Part shown: piece after piece, positions 43,028-51,773 of the stretch
Position numbering within the stretch: the first letter of the stretch is position 1
Layout of the letters: every line of letters begins with the position of its first letter
From: CAWJPW01 sp963844845
GTDB taxonomy: Bacteria; Acidobacteriota; Thermoanaerobaculia; Thermoanaerobaculales; Sulfomarinibacteraceae
Length of the DNA stretch: 64,000 nt
Reading direction: 5' to 3'
Assembly: GCA_963844845.1 (NCBI GenBank)
Contig: CAWJPW010000005.1
Location: 62,001-126,000 of the forward strand
Translations under genes and position numbers: made by a program
The notes under the pieces: model-generated
Databases searched by the model: none
What the model saw: the letters and a program-made list of their open reading frames with translations, nothing else
Told to the model about the DNA's origin: nothing

Positions 43028-44149
43028 TTACCGCAGATAGCGCAGGACTGCCTCGGCAGCGCGCCGCGAGGCGCCGGGCTCCCCGAGACGCCCCCGCACC
43101 CTCTTGAGCGCCTGTCGCTGGCGCGGTCCGCCCTCGCGCAGCAGAGCGGCGGCCTCGTCAGCGAGCCGGCTCGGAGTGAGGTCCCACTGCAGAAGCTCCG
43201 GCGCCACGCGCTCCTCGGCGATGAGGTTCACCAGCCCCACGTGCGGTACCCGCACGAGCAGCCGAGCCAGGAGGTAGGAGAGAGGATGGAGACGGTATCC
43301 AACGGCCATGGGTACGTCGAGGAGTGCACACTCCAGGGTCGCCGTGCCCGAGGCGGTCAGGGCGGCCGCGGCGGCGGCCAGCTCCCGCCGCCGTCCCGCT
43401 CCGACCACCCGCCGGAGGCGGGACGGCTGCCCGTGAGTCCCCAACACCGTATCGATCACCCCTCCCATGCCCGGGGCCTCCACCAGGATCGCCTCGCTGA
43501 CGACGTCCTCGGGCAGGCGGCGGAGCGCCGCCAGCATCACCGGCAGCAGCTCGCGCACCTCCATGGCACGGGAGCCTGGCAGCAATGCCAGACGCCCCGG
43601 GTGTGGCGAGATCGCTTCGCCGAGGATGCCCTCGCGGGCGAGGTCGTCCACCAGCGGGTGCCCCACGAAGGTCGCGCGGACTCCGTACGACGCGTAGAAG
43701 TCCACCTCGAAGGGAAGGATGCACAGGACCTCGGCGGCGAGCCGCCGTACCGCGTGCACCCGCCGGCGGCGCCATGCCCAGAGCTGTGGCGACACGTAGA
43801 GCACGACGGTGATACCGAGCCTTCTGAGGCGCTTGGCCAGACGCAGATTAAAGTCGGGAGAGTCCACCAGAACCGCCACGGCGGGCCGGCGTCGGGCCGC
43901 CTCGTCCACCAGGCGATTGAGGATGGCCGCCAGCCGCGGCAGCTCGCGGAGAACCTCGGCGAGACCCATGTGAGCCAGCTCGCTGGTGGCGACGAGACAG
44001 TCCAGGCCTGCCTCTTCCAGTCGCTCCCCGCCGACGCCGAAAGCATCGACCTCGCCTGCGAGCCCGCGCAACGCCTCCAACATGTTGCCGGCGTGGATGT
44101 CTCCGGACACCTCGCCCGCCACCACCATCAGCGAGCGTGAGCCGCTCAC
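43028..44149 (-). CDS. lpxB: Lipid-A-disaccharide synthase
   Basis: The 373-residue GT19 enzyme condenses UDP-diacylglucosamine with lipid X in the lipid A pathway at the inner membrane. The N-terminal VVAGEVSGDIHAGNML, the central SPQLWAWRRRRV, and LLPGSRAMEVREL are family signatures. No lpxA, lpxC or lpxD lies next to it here. It is followed by a 100-bp gap before rimO. Confidence 0.95.
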   Translation of the reverse strand: MSGSRSLMVVAGEVSGDIHAGNMLEALRGLAGEVDAFGVGGERLEEAGLDCLVATSELAHMGLAEVLRELPRLAAILNRLVDEAARRRPAVAVLVDSPDFNLRLAKRLRRLGITVVLYVSPQLWAWRRRRVHAVRRLAAEVLCILPFEVDFYASYGVRATFVGHPLVDDLAREGILGEAISPHPGRLALLPGSRAMEVRELLPVMLAALRRLPEDVVSEAILVEAPGMGGVIDTVLGTHGQPSRLRRVVGAGRRRELAAAAAALTASGTATLECALLDVPMAVGYRLHPLSYLLARLLVRVPHVGLVNLIAEERVAPELLQWDLTPSRLADEAAALLREGGPRQRQALKRVRGRLGEPGASRRAAEAVLRYLR

Positions 44150-44225
44150 CGGTCGAGCCTGAATGGTGAGTGGACGGGCGGCGGAATGGCAACCGAGCGG
44201 CGCGCGGCGCCCCCGCAGTGACGGC

Positions 44226-44393
44226 TCATGGAACGGGGAACATGATCCAGCTCAAGGCGAGGGCCCCGAGCAGCATGATCAAGAAAGCCTTGATGAAGAA
44301 CCGGCGTCGCTCGGCGGGTCCTTCCCGCCACAGGAACGTGAAGAAGACGGCGATGAGGAGGGCGTGCCACACGAGGAGGAGGAACTGGTCCAT
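44226..44393 (-). CDS. Small membrane protein, unknown
   Basis: The 55-residue protein starts at ATG 44393, whose A overlaps the preceding stop (TGATG). It has two hydrophobic stretches, at about residues 3-20 and 33-52. It is translationally coupled to the membrane protein before it (44393-44794), which supports it as a real gene despite its size. The family is not recognised. Confidence 0.55.
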   Translation of the reverse strand: MDQFLLLVWHALLIAVFFTFLWREGPAERRRFFIKAFLIMLLGALALSWIMFPVP

Positions 44394-44794
44394 CAGCTCT
44401 TCACCCCCCGTGAGATGTCCGAGACGTCGAGGACCGTGAGCAGGTTCATCAGCCCGGCGGTGATGAGAAAAGTGTTGCCGTAGAGAAAGCCCCACGACGT
44501 CACGTCACCGTGGCCGAGGCCCAGCACCCTTCCCACGACGTACAGCCCACCGTTGCCGAGGCACGCGAGAAAAGCCAGCCACGAGAACGGCGCGCCGGGC
44601 CGTGGGACTGCGAGCTCACCGTGGAGCACCAGCCCGGTCACGAAAGCAGCTACGATCACCGCCGCGAAGACGGCGGCACGGACCCGGCGTCCGAGCGCCA
44701 GGTGCCCCGCTCCCGGCACCAGCCAGGCGAGGATCAGTAGCCCCAACGGCGCCCGCCGTGTCGCCTGGGACGAGCTCTCCGGGTCCTTGCTCAT
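44393..44794 (-). CDS. Small multi-pass membrane protein (DUF6677-like)
   Basis: The 133-residue protein has a basic cytoplasmic N-terminus and about four membrane helices. It opens with GLLILAWLVPGAGHLALGRRVRA, a pattern I associate with DUF6677/TM2-like proteins of Acidobacteriota. That link is from memory. ATG 44794 is favoured by GAGGG six bases upstream; the HIT gene stop overlaps this start region. Function unknown. Confidence 0.65.
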   Translation of the reverse strand: MSKDPESSSQATRRAPLGLLILAWLVPGAGHLALGRRVRAAVFAAVIVAAFVTGLVLHGELAVPRPGAPFSWLAFLACLGNGGLYVVGRVLGLGHGDVTSWGFLYGNTFLITAGLMNLLTVLDVSDISRGVKS

Positions 44795-44796
44795 CG

Positions 44797-45297
44797 TCAA
44801 CCCTCCAGAATCTCGCCCAGCGCCGCGGTCAACTTGCTGTGGGTCCGGTCCAGGTCTTCGGGAATCACCCGGGTCCCGCCCACAATGCTCACGAAGCTCG
44901 TGTCACCACGCCACCTGGGGATCACGTGAAGGTGGAGGTGCTCGGCGATCCCGGCCCCCGCCGCCTCTCCCAGGTTGAATCCGAGATTGAACGCGTGCGG
45001 ATCGTAGACTTGACGCAGCGCCTGCACGACCGATTTGGCGGCCACCATGATCTCACCCAGGGTGGCTGAGTCGAGTTCGTCGAGATTCCCGACGTGCCGC
45101 GCCGGGGCAACCATGGCGTGACCGGAGGTGTAGGGAAATCGGTTGAGCAACGCGAAGCAACGGGGCCATCGCCACAGGGTCAAGGTGGTGCGATCGTCCC
45201 GACTCGTGAGGGCCTGGCAGAAGATGCAGTCGCCCTCGGCGTGGGTGTCGGCAGTGGTCACGTACTCCAGTCGCCAGGGTGCAAAGAGCGTCTGCAC
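44797..45297 (-). CDS. HIT-family nucleotide hydrolase
   Basis: The 166-residue HIT domain has a zinc-type CIFCQ near its N-terminus and the catalytic HxHxH in EHLHLHVIPRW near residue 120. It resembles the Ap4A phosphorylase-like or adenylyl-hydrolase branch of bacterial HIT proteins. The GTG start at 45297 lies two bases after the HU/IHF stop, so the two are coupled; longer in-frame readings run into that gene. Confidence 0.88.
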   Translation of the reverse strand: MQTLFAPWRLEYVTTADTHAEGDCIFCQALTSRDDRTTLTLWRWPRCFALLNRFPYTSGHAMVAPARHVGNLDELDSATLGEIMVAAKSVVQALRQVYDPHAFNLGFNLGEAAGAGIAEHLHLHVIPRWRGDTSFVSIVGGTRVIPEDLDRTHSKLTAALGEILEG

Positions 45298-45298
45298 G

Positions 45299-45583
45299 CT
45301 ACTGGTTGAGCAGGGCCTCGCGCAGGTGCTTGCCCGGCTTGAAGTAGGGGATCCGCTTCGGTGGAACCTTGACCTGGTCGCCCGTCTTGGGGTTGCGCCC
45401 GATTCGGGAGCCGCGCTGACGGATGCGGAAGGACCCGAATCCACGCAGCTCCACCTTCTCGTCGCGATGCAACGCCGCGATGATGCTCTCCAGAACAACC
45501 TGCACGATCTCGTCGGCCTGCTTGCGGGCCACGTCGGCGTTGTCGGCCACGAGCTCCACCAGGTCCGCCTTCGTCATCGTCAT
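45299..45583 (-). CDS. HU/IHF-family DNA-binding protein
   Basis: The 94-residue protein is a typical HU/IHF subunit: KADLVELVADNADV N-terminus, VELRGFGSFRIRQR beta-arm base and GRNPKTGDQVKVPPKRIPYFKPGK. IHF-like features (FGSF, GRNP) make it closer to IHF than to HU. ATG 45583 (with AGGAG upstream) or 45577 are possible starts. Confidence 0.93.
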   Translation of the reverse strand: MTMTKADLVELVADNADVARKQADEIVQVVLESIIAALHRDEKVELRGFGSFRIRQRGSRIGRNPKTGDQVKVPPKRIPYFKPGKHLREALLNQ

Positions 45584-45661
45584 GCTCCTCTCCTTCACCT
45601 TCTCGACATGATCCCCCGCACGACCGAGCACGAGCCGGCGCCGGGGGAGAGGGCAAGATCA

Positions 45662-47875
45662 CTACCCGGACGTGCTCTTCTTACCGGCCGGGGGCTCCTC
45701 CTCCTCACCTGCGGTTTCCGGCTCCTCGGTCTCCTCGGCGCCACCGTCGGCCTCGGCCTCCTCGGAGACTGCCTCGGCCGCCACTTCCTCTTCGGTGGGC
45801 TCATCGGCCTCGGCCGCCTTCGCCGCCACGGGCTCGGGCGCCTCTTCCTCGATCTGGGCCTGCTCGTCGACGGGCTCCTCCTCCGCCACCTCCGCCTCGG
45901 ACTGCTCCTCGGCTGCGGCGGCCTCGACCTCCGGCTCCGCCTCGGACTGCTCCTCGGCTGCGGCGGCCTCGACCTCCGGCTCCGCCTCGGGCTGCTCCTC
46001 GGCTGCGGCGGCCTCGGTCTCCGGCTCCGCCTCGGGCTGCTCCTCCGCTGCGGCGGCCTCGACCTCCGGCTCCGCCTCGGGCTGCTCCTCCGCTGCGGCG
46101 GCCTCGGTCTCCGGCTCCGCAACCTCCTCCTCGTCTGACGAGAGCAGGCCGCTCGCCTTCAGCGCCGCGGCCATTGCGGTGTCAGTCCGACGATCGGCGG
46201 CGGGGGATGCGGCCTGGACGGCCTCCTCCTCCGAGAGCTCCTGCTCGAGACCGTGCATGGAGAGCCCAATGCGGTTCTCGTTCCAGTCGATGCGAAGAAT
46301 ACGGCAGCGCACCGCCTGGCCGGGTTCGAACGACTCGGCAAGGCCCAGGCCGGTGTCGCGACCGATCTCGGAGATGTGGCAGAGCCCCTCGACGCCGGGG
46401 GCGAGCTCCACAAAAACGCCGAAGTCGGTCACGTTCGTCACCTTGCCCAGCGCCACGTCACCCACTGAGTGCGAGTTCGCGAACTCCTCCCACTCGTTGG
46501 GCAAGAGCTCCTTCATCGACAGCGAAATGCGCTGGTTGAGGACGTCGATGGAGGTGATGATCGCTTCGACCTCCTGTCCCTTCTGCACAACCTCGGAAGG
46601 ATGGTTGATGCGACGGGTCCAGGACATGTCGGAGATGTGGACCAGTCCATCGACGCCGGGAACGATCTCCACGAAGGCGCCGAAGTCGGTGAGGTTCCGC
46701 ACCACACCGTGGATCCGGCTGCTGACCTGGTACTTCTCGGCGACCGTCTCCCACGGGTTGGGCTCGGTGGCCCGCAGTGAGAGCGAGAGCCGGCGTTTCT
46801 CCGGATCCACCTCGGAGACCACAACATCGACCTCCTGGCTCACGTCGAGCACCGAACGGGGGTTCTTGATCTTTTTGGTCCACGACATCTCGCTGACGTG
46901 CACCAGGCCCTCGACGCCCTCTTCGAGCTCTACGAAGGCACCGTAGTCAACAATACTCACGACCTTACCGCTCAGGCGCTTGCCCATCGGGTACTTCTCA
47001 GGCACCAGGGTCCAGGGATCCTCGAATCGCTGCTTGTACCCCAGGGAGACCCGCTCGCGCTCGCGGTCGAAGCGCAGGACCACGACATCGACCTCATCGC
47101 CGACCTGGAAGTAGTCGCGGGGGTGACCCACACGGCCCCAGGAGATGTCGGTAATGTGGAGCAGCCCGTCGATGCCACCGAGATCGATGAACACCCCGTA
47201 GTCGGTGATGTTCTTGACCACGCCGGTGACCACCTTGCCCTCCTCAAGCTCCTCCATGGTCTGGACCTTGGCCTTGGTCTGCTCCTGCTCGAGCACCGCC
47301 TTGCGCGAGAGCACCACGTTGGAGCGGCGGCGGTCGAAGCTGATGATCCGGGCCTCGATCTCTTCGCCGATGTACTCCTCGAGCGGACGGTTCAGGCGAA
47401 GGTCCACCAGTGACCCGGGAAGGAAGGCGCGCACGCCGATGTCCACCGAGAGGCCGCCCTTGACCCGCTCCACGACGTGACCGCTGACCGCTTCCTCTTG
47501 GCGGAACGCCTTTTCGATGGCGTTCCATACCTTGAGCTTGCTGGCGCGTTCGTGGGACAGGCGCAGCTCCCCCTCGAGCTCGTCGATGCGTTCGATGAAG
47601 ACCTCGATCTCATCGCCGATCGCGATGGTGAGCTCGCCGGATTCCCGGTCGCGGAACTGATGGACCGGTATGGTGCCCTCGGACTTGAAGCCGACGTCGA
47701 CCATCACCTCGTCATTGGTGATTGCCACGACCGTGCCCTTTACCACCTCGCCTTCGCGCAGGTGCTGAAGGGACTCGGCAACCAGCTCCTCCATCGTGAG
47801 CTGCTGGTCGGTGAGCTGCTGGTCCATGTCCTCGGAGTTGTCACTGGAGTCGTTCGTATCAGGATCGAAGTTCAA
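45662..47875 (-). CDS. rpsA: 30S ribosomal protein S1 with six S1 domains and an acidic repeat tail
   Basis: The 737-residue protein has six S1 RNA-binding domains (about residues 38-545), the usual number for RpsA. A long C-terminal Glu/Ala-rich tail follows (residues about 560-737) with five 15-residue tandem repeats. S1 captures mRNA on the 30S subunit. The start is TTG 47875, overlapping the cmk stop (TTGA) with GGAGG upstream. The gene pair cmk-rpsA is classical. The acidic tail is not typical of RpsA. Confidence 0.93.
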   Translation of the reverse strand: MNFDPDTNDSSDNSEDMDQQLTDQQLTMEELVAESLQHLREGEVVKGTVVAITNDEVMVDVGFKSEGTIPVHQFRDRESGELTIAIGDEIEVFIERIDELEGELRLSHERASKLKVWNAIEKAFRQEEAVSGHVVERVKGGLSVDIGVRAFLPGSLVDLRLNRPLEEYIGEEIEARIISFDRRRSNVVLSRKAVLEQEQTKAKVQTMEELEEGKVVTGVVKNITDYGVFIDLGGIDGLLHITDISWGRVGHPRDYFQVGDEVDVVVLRFDRERERVSLGYKQRFEDPWTLVPEKYPMGKRLSGKVVSIVDYGAFVELEEGVEGLVHVSEMSWTKKIKNPRSVLDVSQEVDVVVSEVDPEKRRLSLSLRATEPNPWETVAEKYQVSSRIHGVVRNLTDFGAFVEIVPGVDGLVHISDMSWTRRINHPSEVVQKGQEVEAIITSIDVLNQRISLSMKELLPNEWEEFANSHSVGDVALGKVTNVTDFGVFVELAPGVEGLCHISEIGRDTGLGLAESFEPGQAVRCRILRIDWNENRIGLSMHGLEQELSEEEAVQAASPAADRRTDTAMAAALKASGLLSSDEEEVAEPETEAAAAEEQPEAEPEVEAAAAEEQPEAEPETEAAAAEEQPEAEPEVEAAAAEEQSEAEPEVEAAAAEEQSEAEVAEEEPVDEQAQIEEEAPEPVAAKAAEADEPTEEEVAAEAVSEEAEADGGAEETEEPETAGEEEEPPAGKKSTSG
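45891..46115 (-). repeat. Five 45-bp tandem repeats encoding the rpsA acidic tail
   Basis: Five in-phase 45-bp units start at 45891, 45936, 45981, 46026 and 46071 and encode 15-residue repeats of the form E-(T/V)-E-A4-E-E-Q-(P/S)-E-A-E-P. Copies differ by a few synonymous or V/T, P/S changes. Such arrays expand and contract easily. Confidence 0.9.
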
Positions 47876-48678
47876 CGCTCTTCCTCCCCTTGAGGCGCAC
47901 CGATGGTGCGCTCGAATCTACCGTAATTTCGTGACTTTATGGCGTCACTCAGGTTGCTGTCAAGCACTTCCGGGCGACGGCGGCGGAGCTCGTCCATGAG
48001 GCGGTCCACGACAAGCGGGATGTCGAGGCCCGTGGTGTCTACGACCACGGCCCCGGAGGCCACCTGGAGGGGGGAGTCCGCTCGTGACGAGTCCTGGAGA
48101 TCGCGCCTGGCTTGCTGGACCCGGACCTCGTCCAGGCTGAGCCCGGCCCCCGCCTCTCCGAGGTCACCCAGCCGACGCCGGGCTCGCTCCTCGGGTGTGG
48201 CTGTGAGAAAGACCTTGAGGTCGGCGCCGGGAAAGACGACCGTCCCGATGTCCCGGCCCTCCATGACGCCGCCGTGCTTCTCGCCCATACGTCGCTGCTG
48301 GGGAACGAGGGCCCGGCGAATCTCGGGCAGCGCCGAAACGGCTGAAGCCATCGCCGAGGCCTCCGGAGTTCGGATCTCCCGGCTCACGTCCTCACCGTCA
48401 AGCATCACTCGGAAGCCGTCGTCGTCGGCGCGACACTCGACGGAATGCTCGTCGAGCATTGCGGCCATGCAAGCCCCCGTACCGACGTCAAACGGCGTCG
48501 TGAACCCGTGGCGCGACGCCAACAGCCCGACGGCTCGGTACATGGCGCCGGTGTCGAGGTACGGGATGCCGAGCCGTTTGGCCAGCGCACGTGCGATTGT
48601 GGACTTGCCGGCGCCAGCCGGCCCGTCAACGGCAATGACCAGGGAATGCTTGGGGGAATGTAGGGAGGTCTCGGCCAC
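47872..48678 (-). CDS. cmk: Cytidylate kinase
   Basis: The 268-residue CMP/dCMP kinase has the P-loop GPAGAGKST at residues 19-27, YLDTGAMYRAVG, and GVMEGRDIGTVVFP for the CMP site. It is somewhat longer than the usual 225-230 residues, with a C-terminal extension of about 40 residues (RRRRPEVLDSNLSD... ). It immediately precedes and overlaps rpsA. Confidence 0.95.
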   Translation of the reverse strand: MAETSLHSPKHSLVIAVDGPAGAGKSTIARALAKRLGIPYLDTGAMYRAVGLLASRHGFTTPFDVGTGACMAAMLDEHSVECRADDDGFRVMLDGEDVSREIRTPEASAMASAVSALPEIRRALVPQQRRMGEKHGGVMEGRDIGTVVFPGADLKVFLTATPEERARRRLGDLGEAGAGLSLDEVRVQQARRDLQDSSRADSPLQVASGAVVVDTTGLDIPLVVDRLMDELRRRRPEVLDSNLSDAIKSRNYGRFERTIGAPQGEEER

Positions 48679-48751
48679 CGATTACGCTGTCCTTCTGCCG
48701 GGAGGGACCCGGGACGGCAATTGTACTCGATCTGGGGGTTCTGTCCAGGGG

Positions 48752-49438
48752 TCAGCGAGAGGTGGAGCCGAAACCGCCGGAAAGCCGTGCCTCAGAGGGG
48801 CTGCCGGGCCTGTTCACCGAGATGCCACCCCCGAGCAGGGGAAGACCCGAGGGGACCGCGGCGGCCCTCCCTTGGTTGGTGATGAGGAACTCGCCACCGT
48901 TGCCGCTCCGGACCAGACGCACGGGCGCCGGGGCGACGCGACCGCCTCGGTAAGGGCGCCCCAAGTAGAGACGCATGATTCGATCGACGTAATCGGTGGT
49001 CTCTGCGTAGGGGGGTACGCCGCCGAAGCGCGCCACCGCACCTTCGCCTGCGTTGTAGGCGGCCAAGGCAAGAGTGAGGTCACCGCGGTAGAGCGCCAAG
49101 AGACGGGCAAGCTCGCGCACGCCGCCGCGGACATTGTCCGCTGGGTCGAACGGGTCGTCCACCGCGAGCCGTCTCGCCGTCTCCGGCATGAGCTGCATGA
49201 GGCCGAGGGCACCCCTGCGGCTCACCGCACGGGGGTCGTACCCAGACTCCACCTGGATCACGGCGTGGATCAGACGCGGGTCGACTCCCTGCTCGGCGCT
49301 GATCTCGCTGACCAGCTGACGCACTGAGGCGACGCGGCCGCCGGATTCGGCGGCCGGTGCAGCTGCCATGACCGCGTCCGGCCGCGCGATCGCAGCAACC
49401 AGCAGGATGAACCAAAGGGAGCCATGCCTCGACATCAT
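48752..49438 (-). CDS. Lytic transglycosylase (Slt-type)
   Basis: The 228-residue protein has a signal peptide (residues 1-25) and a SLT lysozyme-like domain. The catalytic Glu64 is in IQVESGYDP, and the signatures GALGLMQLMPETA and LALAAYNAGEGAV follow. It cleaves peptidoglycan glycan strands in the periplasm. The tail (residues about 170-228) is Gly/Ser/Arg-rich and may be disordered. ATG 49438 (MMSRHGS) is the first of two adjacent ATGs. Confidence 0.92.
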   Translation of the reverse strand: MMSRHGSLWFILLVAAIARPDAVMAAAPAAESGGRVASVRQLVSEISAEQGVDPRLIHAVIQVESGYDPRAVSRRGALGLMQLMPETARRLAVDDPFDPADNVRGGVRELARLLALYRGDLTLALAAYNAGEGAVARFGGVPPYAETTDYVDRIMRLYLGRPYRGGRVAPAPVRLVRSGNGGEFLITNQGRAAAVPSGLPLLGGGISVNRPGSPSEARLSGGFGSTSR

Positions 49439-49501
49439 GGTAAGTATAGCGGAAGACCTGCACCCACTCGTCGGTTGCGGGAGTGACGAGGAGGTCAGCC
49501 G

Positions 49502-50932
49502 ATGTCGGCCAGCAGTCAGCAGCACCCGGAAGCCGATCCGTTCATCACCGTCATGCGGGCTCAGGGAGCCCCCGAGCTGGCCATCCGGACGTTTCTCCAT
49601 CACTTCGCGGCCTACGCCGGAGGTGGCTCGTCGGGGACCCTGAGTCGCACCGAGATTGCGGCAGTGGACGAGCTGCCCGAGGCGGAGGCGCTGAGCCACT
49701 ACGCCGCCGCGGGTGTTGCGGCGACCGGGCGGGCGGCGGTCGTGAAGCTGAACGGCGGGCTCGGCACCAGCATGGGCCTTGATCGGGCCAAGTCCCTCCT
49801 GCCGGTGCGCGACCACCTCACGTTTCTCGACCTCATCGCGCGCCAGCTCCTCTCCCTGAGGCAGGAGCACGGCCATCCGGTTCCGTTGGTCCTGATGAAC
49901 AGCTTCCGCACCGACGAAGACAGCTTGGCAGCGCTTGCCTCCTACCCTGAGCTGAGGCTGGAAGGGCTGCCACTGACCTTTCTTCAGCATCGGATTCCCA
50001 AGGTGATGGAGGCGTCCGGCACGCCAGCGGCGAGCCCCGACGACCCGGAGCTGGCATGGTGCCCGCCCGGGCACGGCGACCTGTACACCGCCCTGGTCAC
50101 CTCGGGCACCCTCACACAGCTGCTCGACGCCGGCGTCGATGTGGCGTTCGTCTCCAACGCTGACAACCTCGGCGCTGTTCTCGACCTGAGCCTCCTGGGC
50201 TTCATCGTCGAGGAGGGGGTGGACTTTCTCATGGAGGTGGCCGCCCGGACCCCGGCCGACCGCAAGGGCGGTCATCTGTGCCGACTCTCGGACAGCCGGC
50301 TCGCCTTGCGCGAGTCGGCGCAGTGCCCGCCCGACGAGCAGGATGAGTTCCAGGATATCGAGCGGTACCGTTTCTTCAACACCAACAACGTGTGGGTCAA
50401 CCTGCGCTCGTTGGTGCGCCTGCTGGACGAGCACGACGGAGTGTTGCCGCTGCCCACCATCGTCAACCGCAAGCGACTAGATTCGCGAGACCCGGCGAGC
50501 ATCCCGGTGGTTCAGCTGGAGAGCGCGATGGGCGCCGCCATCTCGCTGTTCCCCCATGCCGCCGCGGTAAAGGTGCCGCGGACGCGGTTCTCGCCGGTGA
50601 AGACCACGGACGACCTCCTCGGCGTCCGCTCCGATGCGTACCAGCTCACGCCGGACTGGCGGGTGGTGCTGCAGGGCGATCGTGTCGCCCCGCCCCACGT
50701 AGTTCTGGACTCGCGGTACTACAAGCTGGTGGACGAGTTCGACAGCCGCTTTCCGGAGGGGCCGCCGTCGCTGCGTGCGTGTGAGGCGCTCGCGGTGGAG
50801 GGCGACGTGCGCTTCGGCCGCGAGGTGATCGTGCAGGGCCGCGCGCGGGTAGTGGCCGAGGGCGGCCCCGCTGCCATCCCCGACGGCGCAGTCATCACCG
50901 GCGAGGTTCGACCCTCCCCCATCGCTGAGTAG
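49502..50932 (+). CDS. UTP-glucose-1-phosphate uridylyltransferase, eukaryote-like UDPGP type
   Basis: The 476-residue protein belongs to the UDPGP superfamily of UGP2-like and UAP-like enzymes rather than the bacterial GalU family. Signatures are KLNGGLGTSMGLDRAKSLLPV (residues 82-102), PGHGDLYTAL, FVSNADNLGAVLD and FFNTNNVWVNL, in the order seen in eukaryotic UGP. It would make UDP-glucose for surface polysaccharides. ATG 49502 has GAGGAGG upstream. It is a single gene between oppositely oriented genes. Confidence 0.88.
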   Translation: MSASSQQHPEADPFITVMRAQGAPELAIRTFLHHFAAYAGGGSSGTLSRTEIAAVDELPEAEALSHYAAAGVAATGRAAVVKLNGGLGTSMGLDRAKSLLPVRDHLTFLDLIARQLLSLRQEHGHPVPLVLMNSFRTDEDSLAALASYPELRLEGLPLTFLQHRIPKVMEASGTPAASPDDPELAWCPPGHGDLYTALVTSGTLTQLLDAGVDVAFVSNADNLGAVLDLSLLGFIVEEGVDFLMEVAARTPADRKGGHLCRLSDSRLALRESAQCPPDEQDEFQDIERYRFFNTNNVWVNLRSLVRLLDEHDGVLPLPTIVNRKRLDSRDPASIPVVQLESAMGAAISLFPHAAAVKVPRTRFSPVKTTDDLLGVRSDAYQLTPDWRVVLQGDRVAPPHVVLDSRYYKLVDEFDSRFPEGPPSLRACEALAVEGDVRFGREVIVQGRARVVAEGGPAAIPDGAVITGEVRPSPIAE

Positions 50933-51773
50933 CCGCCTCCGCGGGACGGTCTCGAGGCCTGTCGGAGGGCCTGCTCCGGGAGGGTAGAGAGATCCCACTC
51001 TCTCTGAAATGTATAGGTCGCGCCGGCGCCGGCCCTCTGGCCGCGCTTCGTTCCGTCGCCTTCGTTGGCATGGCCACGAGGCCAATGCCTCCTCGGCTCG
51101 GTCGCGAATCGCACCCAGAGCACCGACGGCGGCGCGACTCCTGCCGTTGCAGCAGGCCATGGTAGCGTCTGCCGCCTAACGGCGGCTGGGCCGCGGCTAC
51201 GCCGCGTCCCGGGGAGTGGCTCCTACGGCTTCTGCTGCGGTCCGCGATGTGGCGCCCCCTGAGTCGGCTACGCCGCCCCAGGGAGCGCCACCTCGCGGCC
51301 CTCGCAACGAAGCCGCCCGCCACTCCCCTTCGCGACGCCGTGTCCCACCCACCCGCCCAGTGCCGTCGCCTGCGGCGACGGAGGTCGGGGCGATGGGATT
51401 TCCGGGGTTCTTTGGGGCACGCCGGCCGCTTCGCGGCCTTTCGGCCACTCGGTCGGGGCCCGAGCGCACGCGAGCGTGCGCCGGGTCCCTCCCTCGCAGC
51501 CGGCCGTGGCTCTGCCACGGCGGCGTGCCCTGACGGCGTCACCGCCCCGGAGCACAGGTCCTCCGGCGGGCGTGTCGTCCTCGACGTCTTCCCCGGAGCG
51601 CGCTCTCCCTTGCGGCAGGTTGGCGGGAAACGTCAAGGGGGCTCCCACGGCCCTTGGCGCCCGGAGAAGTCGCGCCCTGGCCGGTTGATCGCGTCCTGCG
51701 GTCCCTGGCCAGTCGGAGCGTTCTCTACCCCCTTGCCGGGTGCTCTACAATGACGCCTCCACTGGAGGGGTTC
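50933..51773. other. 840-bp non-coding region dense in short hairpins
   Basis: No convincing gene is visible on either strand; the open frames lack codon bias and overlap. The region holds many perfect stems with 3-4-base loops: 51171-51186 (GCCGCC/GGCGGC), 51192-51206, 51363-51381 (CCGTCGCC/GGCGACGG), 51424-51438, 51465-51480, 51503-51521 (GCCGTGGC/GCCACGGC), and a longer imperfect one at about 51251-51290. It precedes the OPT transporter gene, whose RBS (GGAGGGG) starts near 51763. Confidence 0.7.

Noticed and set aside
42485..44140. 551-residue plus-strand ORF opposite rimO and lpxB
   Set aside because: It spans two genes in the opposite strand, including their intergenic gap, and shows no domain; a shadow of GC-rich third positions.
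45891..46115. CRISPR array
   Set aside because: The regular repeats are directly adjacent 45-bp coding units in rpsA with no spacers and no cas genes nearby.
48752..50434. Extension of the lytic transglycosylase to 560 residues
   Set aside because: The extra N-terminal part is antisense to the UDP-sugar pyrophosphorylase gene; the signal peptide at 49438 marks the true start.
50933..51700. Genes in the 50.9-51.7 kb open frames
   Set aside because: Several overlapping frames on both strands are equally long, none has a ribosome binding site or domain, and the sequence is dominated by hairpins.
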